A DNA stretch of 64,000 nucleotides. Source: Diploptera punctata. Its lineage: Eukaryota > Arthropoda > Insecta > Blattodea > Blaberidae. Under the pieces are notes generated by a model. The model ran no database searches and was not told where the DNA came from. It saw only the letters and a list, made by a program, of their open reading frames with translations. This document shows, one piece after another, positions 52,153-63,862 of the stretch; positions within the stretch are counted from its first letter, which is position 1, and each line of letters opens with the position of its first letter. Both the position numbers and the translations under genes were made by a program. The stretch covers positions 470,415-534,414 of the forward strand of contig JASPKZ010001234.1 in NCBI GenBank assembly GCA_030220185.1, read 5' to 3'.

Positions 52153-52984
52153 GTTTTTGGATGCTTAGTATGAATTGATGAGTAAATGGAGATCTTATCT
52201 TAAGTTTTCGTATTGTCTCGTAGGTGGTCCCGGAATTGAGCTGATCACTCATCCATGGAACCCTTAATGTGCCTTTGTGCGTTCAAAAATTGTGTGATCC
52301 AGAGTTCTAATCCTCCCGATAGGAGTTTTCCCTGTAAGACCCGAGTGACGTGATACATGGAAACATACCAATAGGGGAGAGGTTAAACTAAGGTAAAAAT
52401 AGAGAAAGATCGAGATAAGAGTCACCAATTAACACGTGCACAATATATAGATAACCATGCTGAACTAAGGGAGAAGTCGATGTATTAGAAATGACGTGGA
52501 TAGTTGTAGCACATATTTTAATTTAGAATGTAACATGCACGATTCTCATAAATAACTGAGGAACTGGGTACATCTGGTGCCAGCTGAAGGAAGGTCGATG
52601 CGACGATCACTGGCACAATTTCACATAGTTGCCACTTTAATTAAACTTATGGAAATTCCACTTTAATTTGTAATGAAATTATAATACAACGCATACATTA
52701 TTATTTATCATTCGTTTATAATGCATAAAATATTGTATCATCCCCTCCTTCCCCCGTAATTCCTATCCCTATTTGTTTTTCCTTTATTTAAATAAAATAG
52801 TATTGCTATTAATACCTGATGTCTTATGTAGGCCAATATGTATATGCGATAATTTAATTCATCACAGTTTTGTTACTTTCTTTGTATTTTTATTCGTGTA
52901 TAGTGAGTAGATTCGAACTGTTTTACCTTTGCCTATAAGTTATATTATTTTATTAGTTTTAAGTCAAAATTAGAACATGTCACA
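52153..52984. other. unassigned part of tandem unit
   Basis: Contains 'tgatccagagttctaatcct' (52299-52318), which could be a degenerate tRNA-like B-box, but no gene or clear family. Confidence 0.4.
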
Positions 52985-53480
52985 AATAAGGAAATTAGAA
53001 ACATAATGGAAAGAGAAGAAAACATAATTTAAAGAATTGAGGTGAAGGAATTAAAGTGGTTAGGACATATTTTAAGAATGGAAGATGGGCGATGGCCGAA
53101 GCAATTATATCAATGGCAACCGACCAGAAAGAAGAAAAGAGGAAGACCAAAGTTAACGTGGAAGGAAAACATGAAGTAATGCAAGCAAGAGGGTTAATCT
53201 TTGAAGATGCCCAAAATCGTAGAATTTGGAGGTTTGACACGGGAAGCAGCTGAAAAAACCCGAAGATAGATAGATGGATTAGTTTTAATTTTGTCTTTAA
53301 CTTTATTGCATTAGACTTATTTTTATGATTGTTCAGTTTGGCCAGATAATCGTTAAGGATCTAATATTATTGTGATTCTTTTTTTTTATTCGAATGTAAC
53401 ATATGTTTGTCCTCGTGAGTTGAAGAGATGGCCACATGGCATAACTGCACCAAGCTAAATAAGTAAATGAATAAATAAAT
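52985..53480 (+). mobile_element. LINE family D, 3' end (unit 1)
   Basis: EVKELKWLGHILRMEDGRWP (near 53041-53100), KKKRGRPKLTWKENMK and later TREAAEKTRR are a reverse-transcriptase tail broken by stops. The 3' UTR carries 'gttgaagagatggccacatg' (53419-53438) and ends in (AAAT)-like repeats near 53460-53479. This ending resembles those of the nested LINE and of SINE S6. Confidence 0.75.
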
Positions 53481-53537
53481 TAGCAGGGGGAAAAATAAAC
53501 AATTCGTTGCCTTTTTTGAATTCATATAATATATAGG

Positions 53538-53539
<2 letters not shown>

Positions 53540-53574
<35 letters not shown>

Positions 53575-53590
53575 CCTATATATATATACA
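53540..53590. repeat. (TA)n microsatellite flanking MITE
   Basis: Two TA runs separated by 'aggccta'. The MITE begins at its right edge. Confidence 0.9.
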
Positions 53591-54107
53591 TACAGGTTGT
53601 AACAGGGCCTCACCGACAAAATGATAGGGATGATAGGCCATGAAGAGAGGATTATTTTTTGTGAAGGAACATATAGTCGCAAACACGTCGTTTATGAGTT
53701 ATGCGCAGATGAAGGTGTTCGCTCGTAAGGGTCGGAATTGAATACAAACAATTGTACACATACCATTTTATTGAAAAAAAAAATATGTTTTTGCAATAAG
53801 TGTTCAAACAATAAGTGTTTTGACAACGTCAAAAAGAATCCTGCCATAATCGGCCGTGTTGGCCGATATTAAACATGCAATTAGGCACAGAGTCGAATGT
53901 TTGCAACACTTATTGTAAAAACGTGTATTTTTCTATAAAATGATACGTATACAATTATTTGAAATCACTTCCGACCCTTATGGGCGAACGCCTTCATCTG
54001 CGCATAACTCATAAATGACTTGTATGCGACTATATGTTCCTTCACAAAAAAAAAAATCCCTCTTCATGGCCTATCATTTTGTCGTTGAGGTCCTGTTACA
54101 CTCTGTA
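53591..54107. mobile_element. MITE with inverted arms of about 200 bp (unit 1)
   Basis: Left arm from 53591 (TACAGGTTGTAACAGGGCCTC) and right arm read back from 54107 (TACAGAGTGTAACAGGACCTC) stay alignable for about 200 bases, including 'tgagttatgcgcagatgaag' in both. The centre near 53830-53880 is unique ('aatcggccgtgttggccgat', itself palindromic). TA borders suggest TA-targeting. There is no coding, so it depends on another element's transposase. The unit 2 copy is at about 59469-59982. Confidence 0.88.
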
Positions 54108-54863
54108 TATAGTCAAGGAACATTATATTTTTATGTTTTCGTCTCTTATGCTTCATAAATTGAGGGATTTTAAATTGAATTTTACAATAAAAATGTTATT
54201 TTTTCAGACTATTTAACTCATGCCCCAAATGGGACTCAATGGCCAATCACGTTTCAATGATTTCTGTTTTACAACCAATCAGAGTCGTGTTTCACGAAAT
54301 ATTTATCAGTGTTATAATTACCATATTAAAGAAGGCTCCTCCTTTTTAATATTCTGAACAGGTCTGACCATTATTTTGCAGTGACTGAGCCTGTGAGAAA
54401 TACGGCTACCAGATTGTATATATAGTGCATGAATGTCAACACATGCCGCATGCGGGAGTTAATATAAAAACATTTGTAGCAATTGATTATACCACCAAAA
54501 AAAAAAAAAGAAACCACTGTTTGCACTTTCTTAAATGTATTTTTTTCCCAGGTAACAATCCAGAAAAATATAATTGTCATATTTACATCATACGACATCA
54601 GAAATGAATTAATATACAGTTTGATGTGTTTCATTTTTTCTCCACTAGAGAGCATTCTTACAATATTGCGTTCCTTTGGCAATAAATAGTATGATCTGGT
54701 TGCAGTGATAAACAAAAGAAGCAGATGAAGCGTACCTATCGCTTCTCATTTGTTTTCAAAACATCGCCGTTTACATTAAATATATAAATATTTTAAAATA
54801 ACTATAGTTAAATAATGATTTGTGAGTAAACAGCTTAATTTTATTCGTTAAATAGTCCTAACA
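54108..54863. other. unassigned part of tandem unit
   Basis: No gene. Two CCAAT motifs lie at 54241-54247 and 54274-54280 ('ggccaatcacg', 'aaccaatcag'), without a supporting promoter context. Confidence 0.4.
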
Positions 54864-54958
54864 AATGCCACTCTTGATTTCCAAATTCTCTAGATAAATT
54901 CACTCCTCACTTCGTGAGTCGTGAATTTATCTAGAATTTGGAAATCACTCGTGGCATT
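54864..54958. repeat. long hairpin, arms of about 40 bp (unit 1)
   Basis: AATGCCACTCTTGATTTCC (from 54864) is mirrored by GGAAATCACTCGTGGCATT (to 54958). The inner parts CTAGATAAATTCAC / GTGAATTTATCTAG also pair, as does a CTCACTTCGTGAG cap. There are only a few mismatches and one dinucleotide insertion. The copy in unit 2 (60734-60825) carries several single-base deletions. Confidence 0.92.
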
Positions 54959-55180
54959 ACTTATGATAAATTAGTTCCCATATTCTGATAACCCAGTATC
55001 TTCATTAATTAGTGTGTTAAAACAAAATGCTTAAAAACGTAAGAAATTAATTTGAACCAACAGATTCGAATGATATTTGTTATGGAATTAATTTTTGTAA
55101 TTGAGGAGAGCTATGAAAATAGAAAATATTCTATTATACTGTAAGTTAGAGGAATACTGTATTAACAAATAGTTTTGAAA

Positions 55181-55666
55181 TCTAATATACAAAAATGAAT
55201 GTTTGTTTGTTTGTTTGTTCATATTTTATGCGCTGCCATACCGTTCATCCGATTATGACGGGACACTTTACAAAATGTTCAGGAGATTCCCGGAATGAAC
55301 ATAGGCTGTAAGAGAGTTGTGATACTCAACTCCTACACCTTAAAAAACATCCCTTGTAGTGGAAAACGTGAAAAAAAACTCTTTGGAAGCTTAAATGGCT
55401 TACGCTGCCTAAACCATAAAAGTACACAAAATTAATGTACACGGAATTGAATATCTCAAAAAGCTCTACAAAAAAAGTCCGCGGCAGCATATGTTTATCT
55501 TTTACGGATAACTCACTATAACCATTTTTCCTTTCATTGATGCCACGAAGATCGAGACAAGTACGTAGATTCCTGTGCAAGCATAGCAAGCACATGGCGT
55601 GCATTCTTTTACAGATAATTCACAATAACGAATTTTGTGTTTTAGCTCATTTATGCCAAGAAGATC
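55181..55666 (+). mobile_element. Helitron-like 5' fragment, cut by tandem junction (unit 1)
   Basis: Starts TCTAATATAC, then AATGAATG and (TTTG)n at 55194-55219. It is similar to 40211-40700 in 'gcatatgtttatcttttacg' and 'attcttttacagataattca'. It stops in mid-repeat at 'gccaagaagat', where unit 2 begins. No helicase coding is seen. Confidence 0.45.
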
Positions 55667-55824
55667 AAGATATTTATGTTATTTCGTATAATAATTGCTC
55701 CCTTCCGTTCTGTTTAGTTTTAAATATCAAGACTTCATGGGGTCGTAAACACATATCTATTATTTTTCGTGATTCGTAATAATGATATTATTATTGTTAT
55801 TATAATTCACTGTCTTCCTGATTA

Positions 55825-55911
<87 letters not shown>

Positions 55912-56184
55912 ACATCACTTACCATACTTCATCGGTGTAACGTAGCTCCGCCTTCCAGGCGCCCTAACTTACGTGGGTTACAATTTCGCCATGCCAGGGG
56001 AGAATACCAGACATGTTATAAATACAAACTGGTGGCATTGGTTAAAAAATTGTCATATTACTGGTATTATTACTATTATTGTTTGCTTTTCTTCTTGATT
56101 AGTAATAGGCCTAATTATTTATTATTTACTTTTCTTTGTGATTATAATATGTAATTATTATTATTATTATTATTATTACTTACT

Positions 56185-57447
56185 TATTCACTGGCACTAT
56201 CGAACCCGCAGGTTCATGGCCGCCCGGACATAAGCTCTCCATACATCCCTATCCTGAGCCAATGCTTTCCAATCATTCCCCGTACAATCTACTTCCCTCA
56301 AATCATAGTTAATGTGTTTCTCCCACCTCATTCTTGGTCTACCAAGTGGGCGTTTTCTCTCTGGCTTTCCTACAAGAAGCTTCCATGCAAGTCTTTCATT
56401 CCCCATACCTGCAAACATGACCTGCCCATCGCAGTCTACGAGACTTAACTATTCATATTATATCTGGTTTCCTATAAAGACCATGTAGTTCATTGTTATG
56501 TAGCCTTCTCCATTCACCTGTCTGTTCATCTCTCTTTGGTCCAAAAATTTGCCTAAGAACTTTATTCTCAAATACTTGTAATCTCCTTTCTTCCCTTAAA
56601 GTAAGAGTCCATGTTTCGCACCCATATAATATAGCTGGTAGAATAACAGTTTTATATATTTTCAGTTTAACGTTTTTTGAAAGGAGTTGGGACATCAAGA
56701 GTCTCTGCAATGCATAATAGCACGCATTTCCAGAATTGAGCCTATGTTTAATTTCTTTGTGCATCTCATTCCTATTTGTGATTATTGTTCCTAGATATTT
56801 GAATTCAGCCACTTCCTCAAAATTTCCCTCATTTGTCATTAGCTGTCATTTCCATAATATAATGTATTTTCTACGTATGACCATATATTTAGTTTTATTG
56901 ATAATTACTTCCAGTCCTAATTTCTTAGTGTTACTCAATAGTGTGTGAGTGTTGTCCTGTAGTATCTCCTTGCTATCGGCCAATAGTACTAAATCGTCAG
57001 CATAAACTAACAGCTTATTAACACCATTGAGTTATAAGCCTTCCTCATTCTCTAATGATTTAATGGCATGCTCTAGTCCAAAATTAAATAGTAGAGGAGA
57101 TAGTAACATCTCCTTGCTTCAACCAACCCATTCTGGATTTCAAAAGTGTCCGAAAACTGTTTGCCTACACGCACCCTGCTCTTTGTGCCATTTAGACACA
57201 TTCGTATAAGTCTAACTAACTTTTAGGAATTTCAAACTCCAGCAGGATACTATATAACTTCTCCCTCTTAATTGAATCATATGCTTTTTTGAAGTCTACA
57301 TATAGTTGATGTACAGTTCCGTTATATTCCCATTTCTTTTCTAAAATCTGTCTTATACTAAAAATCTGATCTGTTGTAGACCTGTTTTCTTCTAAATGCA
57401 CATTGATGATCTCCTAGAATGTCATCAATATAGAGAGTAAGTCTGCT
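56185..57447 (-). mobile_element. LINE family B (unit 2)
   Basis: Same structure as 50320-51585, with open frames 56839-56453 and 56418-56197. The catalytic box at plus 56993-57004 is kept as YADD, but the next codon differs (DLV for DVV). An added base near 57106 and a duplicated CCAA near 57125 break the upstream frame that is open in unit 1. Confidence 0.88.
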
Positions 57448-57699
57448 TACTAATATATTATTATATTATTTATTATTGTTATTATTATTTATTATTATTA
57501 TTATTATTATATTATTATTATGTCTCCATTGTGGTCTCGGAGGTAAGGTCTTGACTCGTATGAGCGGGCCCGGGTTCGATACACGGTCGGGACAAGTTGT
57601 CTGTAAGAACAAATGTTAGGAAACTTCAAATCTCAAATGATCCCCGAACATCATCTGGCTATCAGAATAATTTATATTGGCATTCACCATGTGTATTAA

Positions 57700-58023
57700 T
57701 GTCCACCGCTGTGGTCTCGAGGTAGCGTGCTGCCTTGTCACGCAGCGGGCCCGGGTTTGATCCCGGTCGGGGCAGTTTTTTCTGGGTGAAGTTTTTTATC
57801 GGGGTTTTTCCCTCACCTGTAAGACACAATGTCAGGAAAAAATTAAGGCCCAAATGGTCCCCGAAATTCATATGGCCATCAACATCAATCATTATCATCA
57901 TCAATCATCATCATCATCATCATACTTCACTGGTGTGGAAAGCAACGGAAGCTACACACTTACAATTCCCTACGTAAAGCTGCAAGCATAGCATGAACAT
58001 GCTGTGATTGCAGTGAAGGACCT
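57700..58023 (+). mobile_element. SINE family S2 (unit 2)
   Basis: Collinear with 51839-52152, with several one-base insertions (for example in the TTTTTT tract near 57777). The short S2 copy precedes it at about 57525-57675. Confidence 0.8.
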
Positions 58024-58860
58024 GTTTTTGGATGCTTAGTATGAATTGATGAGTAAATGGGAGATCTTATCTTAATTGTTTTCGTATTGTCTCGTAGGTG
58101 GTCCCGGAATTGAGCTGGATCACTCATCCATGGAACCCTTAATGCCTTTGTGCGTTCAAAAAATGGTGTGATCCAGAGTTCTAATCCTCCCGATAGAGTT
58201 TTTGCCCTGTAAGACCCGAGTGACGTGATACTGGAAACATACCAATAGGGAGAGGTTAAACCGAAGATGAAAAATAGAGAAAGATCGAGATACAGAGTCA
58301 CCAATTAACACGTGCACAATATATAGATAACCATGCTGACTAAGGGAGAAGTCGATGTAGAGAAAGACGTGGATAGTTGTAGCACAATATTTTAATTTAT
58401 AGATGTAACATGCACAATTCTCATAAATAACTGGGGAACTGGGTACATCTGGTGCCACTAGGAAGGAAGGTCGATGCGACGATCACTGGCACAATTTCAC
58501 ATAGTTGCCACTTTAATTAAACTTATGGAAATTCCACTTTAATTTGTAATGAAATTATAATACAACGCATACATTATTATTATCATCCGTTTATAATGCA
58601 TAAATATTGTATAATCATCCACCTCCTTCCCCCGTAATTCCTATCCCTATGTGTGTTTTCCTTTATTTAAATAACAATATTTGCTATTAAGACCTGATGT
58701 CTTATGTAGGCCAATAGTATATGCGATAATTTAATTCATCACAGTTTGTTGACTTCTCTTGGTATTTTTTATTCTGTATAGTGATAGAGTTCCAACTGTT
58801 TAACCTTTGCCTATAAGTTTATATTATTTTATTAGTTTTAAGTCAAAATTAGAACATGTC

Positions 58861-59365
58861 ACAAATAAGGAAATTAGAAACATAATGGAAAGAGAAAGAA
58901 AAAACATAATTTAAAGAAGTGAGGTGTAAGGAATTAAGTGGGGTTAGGACATATTTAAGAATGGAAGATGGGCGATGCCGAAGCAATTATATCAATGGCA
59001 ACCGACCAGAAAGAACAAAAGAGGAAGACAAAGTTAACGTGGAAGGAAAACATGAAGTAATGCAAGCAGGGGTTAATCTTTGAAATGCCCCAAAATCGTA
59101 GAATTTGGAGGTTTGACAACGGGAAGCAGCTGAAAAAACCCGAAGATAGATAGATGGATTAGTTTTAATTTTGTCTTTAACTTTATTGCATAGACTTATT
59201 TTTATGATTGTTCAGTTTGGCCAGATAATCGTTAAGGATCTAATATTATTGTGATTCTTTTTTTTTATTCGAATGGCAACATATTTTGTCCTCGTGAGTT
59301 GAAGAGATGGCCACATGGCATAACTGCACCAAGCTAAATAAGTAAATGAATAAATAAATTAGCAG
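58861..59365 (+). mobile_element. LINE family D, 3' end (unit 2)
   Basis: Collinear with 52985-53480; many single-base differences remove the short open frames seen in unit 1. Confidence 0.7.
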
Positions 59366-59468
59366 GGGAACAATAAACAATTCGTTGGCCTTTTTGTTTG
59401 AATTCCATATAATATAATAAGGCCCTATATATATATATATATATATATATAAGGCTATATATATATAC

Positions 59469-59982
59469 ATAACAGGTTGTACCAGGGCCTCACCGACAAA
59501 TGATAGGATTGAGCCATGAAGAAGGATAATTTTTTGTGAAGGAACAATATAGTCGCAAACACGTCGTTTATGAGGTATGCGCAGATGAAGGTGTTCGCTC
59601 GTAAGGGTCGGAAATGAATACAACAATTGTAAACATACCATTTTATTGAAAAAAAAAATATGTTTTTGCAATAAGTGTTCAAACATAAGTGTTTTTGACA
59701 CACGTCAAAAAGAATCCTGCCATAATCGGACCGTGTTGGCCGATATTAAACATGCAATAAGGCACAGATTCGATGTTTCAACACTTATTGTAAAACGGTG
59801 TATTTTTCTATAAAATGATACGTATAACAATTATTTGAATCACTTCGACCCTTATGGGCGAACGCCTTCATCTGCGCATAACTCATAAATGACTTGTATG
59901 CGACTATAGTTTCCGTCACAAAAAAAAAAATCCCTCTTCATGGCCTATCATTTTTGTCGTGAGGTCCGTTTACACTCTGGAT
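59469..59982. mobile_element. long-arm MITE (unit 2)
   Basis: Same inverted-arm structure as 53591-54107, with added and missing bases in both arms, so the arms pair less well than in unit 1. Confidence 0.82.
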
Positions 59983-60733
59983 ATAGTCAAGAAACATTAT
60001 ATTTTTATTTTTTCGTCTCTCTATGCTTCATAAATTGAGGGATTTAAAAATGAAATTTTACAATAAAAATGTTATTTTTTCAGACTATTTAACGCATATG
60101 CCCAAATGGGACTCAATGGCCAATCACGTTTCAATGATTTCTGTTTTACAACCAATCAGAGTCGTGTTTCACGAAATATTGATCAGGGTTATAATTACCA
60201 TATTAAAGAAGCTCCTCCTTTTTAATGATTCTGAACGGTCCTGACCATTATTTGGTGACAGTGACCTGAGTCTGTAATGATACGGCTACCAGATGTATAT
60301 ATATGGCATGAATGTCAACACATGCCGCATGCGGGAGTTAATATACAAAACTTGTAGCAATTTATTAACAACCAAAAAAAAAAAAAAGAAACCAATGTGT
60401 TGCACTTTGTTAAAGGTATTTTTTTTTCCCAGGTAACATCCAGAAAAATATAATTCGTCATATTTACATCAGAAGACAAAGGAATAATTAATATACACAT
60501 TGATGTGTTCATTTTTTCTCCACTAGAGAGCATGCCTACAATATTGCGTGCTTTGGCAATAATGTATGATCTGGTTGCAGTGATAAACAAAAGAACCAGA
60601 TGAAGCATACTATCGCTTCTCCATTTGTTTTAAAACATCGCCGTTACATTAAATATATAAATATTTTAAAATAACATATTTAAAGAATTATTTGTGAGTA
60701 AACGCTTAATTTTATTCGTTAAATAGTCCTAAC

Positions 60734-60825
60734 AAATGCCACTCTTGATTTCCAAATTCTCTAGATAAATTCACTCCTCACTCGTGCGTCGTGAATTATC
60801 AGAATTTGGAATCACTCGTGGCATT
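60734..60825. repeat. long hairpin (unit 2)
   Basis: Corresponds to 54864-54958. The right arm has lost single bases ('gaattatcagaatttggaat' for 'gaatttatctagaatttgga'), which weakens the pairing. Confidence 0.85.
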
Positions 60826-61033
60826 ACTATGAAATTAGTTCCCAGATTTCTGATACCCAGTATCTCATTAATTAGGGTGTTAAACAAATGCTTAAAAACG
60901 TAAGAAATTATTGAACCAACAGATTCGAAGATATTTGTTATGAATTAATTTTTGTAATAGGAGAGCTATGAAAATAGAAATTATTCTTTATACTTTAAGG
61001 TCGGGAATACTGTATTAACAAATAGTTTTGAAA

Positions 61034-61493
61034 TCTAATATACAAAATGATGTTGTTTGTTTTGTTTGTTCATATTTATGCGCTCATACCGTTCATCCGA
61101 TATGACGGGACACTTACAAAATGTGCAGGAGATTCCCCGGAATGAACATAGGCTGTAAGAGTTGTGATACTCAACTCCTACACCTTAAAACACCCTGTAG
61201 TGGAAAACGTAAAAAAAACTCTTTGGAAGCTTAATGGCTTACGCTGCTAAACAAAAAAGTACACAAATATGTACAAGGAATTGATATCTCAAAAACTCTA
61301 CAAAAAAAGTCCGCGGCAGCATTGTTATCTTTTACGGATAACCACAGAACCATTTTTCCTTTAATTGATCCCACGAAGATCGAGACAAGTACGTAGATTC
61401 CTGTGCAAGCATAGCAAACACACATGGCGTGCATTCTTTACAGATAATTCACATAACGAATTTTGTGTTTTAGCTCTTTTATACCAAGAAGAT
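61034..61493 (+). mobile_element. Helitron-like 5' fragment (unit 2)
   Basis: Corresponds to 55181-55666 with many one-base deletions and ends at the same junction point, 'accaagaagat'. Confidence 0.4.
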
Positions 61494-61653
61494 CAAATAT
61501 TTATGTTTTTTCGTAGAATAACTGCTCCCTTCGTTCTGTTTAGTTTTAAATATCAGACTTCATGGGTCGTAAACACATAATCTAGTATTTTTCGTGATTG
61601 TATAATGATATTATTATTGTTTATAATCATGTCTTCCTGATTAATTATTATGA

Positions 61654-61707
<54 letters not shown>

Positions 61708-61984
61708 ACATCACTTACCATACTTCACGGTGTAACTAGCTCCGCCTTCCAGCGCCCTAACTTACTGGGTTACAATTTCGCCATTCCAGGGAGAATACCA
61801 GACTGTTAGAAATACAAACTGGTGTCATTGGGTTAAATTGTCATATTACTGGTCATTTTTTTATTACTATTATTGTTTTTTTTTCTTTTCTTCTTGATTA
61901 GTAATAGGCCTAATTATTTATTATAACTTTTCTTTGTGGATTATAATATGTAATCATTATTATTTTATTTATTATTACTTACTT

Positions 61985-63265
61985 ATTCACTGGCACTAAT
62001 CGAACCCGCAGGTTTCATGGCCGCCCGACATAGCTCTCCATACATCCCTATCCTTAGCCCATGCTTTCCAATCATATCCTCCGTACAATCTACGTCCCCT
62101 CAAATCATAGTTAATGGGGTTTTCTCCAAACCTCCTTCTTGGTCTAACACTACACGTGGCTTTTCTCTCTCTGGCTTTCCTACAGAAGCTTCCATGCAAG
62201 TCTTCATTCCCATACCGGCAACATGACTGCCCATCGCAGTCTACGAGACTTAACTATTCATAGTATATCTGGTTTCCTATAAAGACCCATGTGTTTCATT
62301 GTTATGGTTAGCCTTCTCCATTCAACTGTCTGTTCTCTCTCTTTGGTCCAAAAATTTGGCCTAAGTAACTTTATTTCTCAAATATTGTAATCTCCTTTCT
62401 CTCCCTTAAAGTAAGAGTCCCTGTTCGCACCATATAATATAGCTGGTAGAATAACATTTTTTATATTTTAGTTTAATCGTTTTTTGAAATGAGTGGGACA
62501 TCAAGAGGTCTCTGCAATGCATAATATCACGCTTTCCAGAATTGATCCTATGTTTCATTTCTTTTGTGCATCTAATTCCGATTTGTGATTATGTTCCTAT
62601 ATATTTGAATTCAGCCACTTCCTCAACATTTCCCTCATTTGTCATTAGCTGTCATTTTTCCATAATATCTTTATTTTACTTATGACCATATTTTAGTTTT
62701 ATGGATAATTACTTACTTCCAGTCCCTAATTTCTTATTGTTACTCATAGTGTTGTGAGTGTTTGTCCCTGTGTATCTCCTTGCTATCGGCCAATAGTACT
62801 ACATCGTCAGCATAAACTCAGCTTATAACACCATTGAGTTAATAACCTTCCTCATTCTCTAATGATATTTAATGGCATGCTCTAGTCCAAATTAAATAGT
62901 AGAGGAGATAGTACATCTCCTTGCTCAAACCCCTTCTTGATTTCAAAATTGTCCCGAAACTGTTTGCCCTACACGCCCGCGCTCCTTGGTGCCATTAGAC
63001 ACATTCGTAACGTCAAACTAACTTTTTAGGAATTTCAAACTCCAGCATGATAACTATATAACTCCTCCCCTTAAAATTGAATCATATGCCCTTTTTTTGA
63101 AAGTCTACAATAGTTGATGTACAGTTTGTCCTTTATATTCCCATTTTCTTTTCGAAATCGTTTATACTAAAAATCTGATCTGCTGTAGACCTGTTCTCTT
63201 CTAATGGCACATTGAAATTGATCTCCTAGAAATGTACTCATATAGAGCGTACGAGTCTGCTTACT
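61985..63265 (-). mobile_element. LINE family B (unit 3), indel-riddled
   Basis: Collinear with 50320-51585. The catalytic-box codons are still visible near plus 62800-62811 ('atcgtcagcata'), but insertions and deletions shift the frame every few codons. Confidence 0.82.
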
Positions 63266-63529
63266 AATATATATTATCTTATTATATTGTATTATTAATT
63301 ACATTTTATTATAAATTCTTATTATTCTTTATATTATTAATGTCTCCATTGTGGTTCGGAGAAGGTCTTGACTCGTATAAGCGGTGCCCGGGTTCCGAAT
63401 ACACGGTCTGGACAAGTTGTCCACTGTAAGACAAATGTTAGGAAACTTCAAAATCCTCAAATGATCCCCGAACATCATACCTGGCTAGCCGAATAATTTA
63501 TATTTTGCATTCCAACCCATTGGTAATAG

Positions 63530-63862
63530 TCCACCCCGGCTGTGGTCTCGAGGTAGCGTGCTGCCTTGTCACGCAGCGGACCCGGGTTGGATCCCGGTCG
63601 GGGCCGTGTTTTTTCTTTTCTGGGTGAAGTTTTTTATCGTTGGGTTTTTTTTCCTCACCTGTAAAGACAAATGTCAGGAAAAAATGAAGGCCCAAATGGT
63701 CCCCCGAATTCATATGGGCCATCATCATCATTATCATCTCACCAATCCAGTCATCATCATCATCATACTCACTGGTGTGGAAGCAACGGGGAGCTACCAC
63801 ACTTAACATTCCCTATAACGCGCAAGCATAGCATGAACATCTGTGCTTGCAGTGAAGGACCT
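63530..63862 (+). mobile_element. SINE family S2 (unit 3)
   Basis: B-box-like GGGTTGGATCCCGG near 63586-63599 and the body as in unit 1, with extra bases in T runs. The short S2 copy precedes it at about 63342-63500. Confidence 0.78.

Larger units (their letters stand above)
49829..55666. repeat. tandem unit 1 of a 5.8-kb direct repeat
   Basis: The sequence from 49829 is repeated from 55667 and again from 61494. The offset is 5838 bases at the start, changing by the length of microsatellites inside. Each unit contains, in order, (TTA)n, an S4 fragment, LINE B (minus), two S2 copies, a LINE D end, (TA)n, a long-TIR MITE, a hairpin, and a Helitron-like end. The junction joins Helitron-like 'aagaagat' to CAAGATATTTATG; the same CAAGATATT occurs at the left edge of unit 1. 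Confidence 0.95.
55667..61493. repeat. tandem unit 2
   Basis: From 55667 to about 57100 it is nearly identical to unit 1: apart from longer microsatellites, only a handful of changes in 1.4 kb, such as one extra A in 'ctgcaaacatgacc'. From about 57100 onward small indels against unit 1 become frequent, mostly single bases in or near homopolymers, and they scatter evenly over coding and non-coding parts. Confidence 0.95.
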
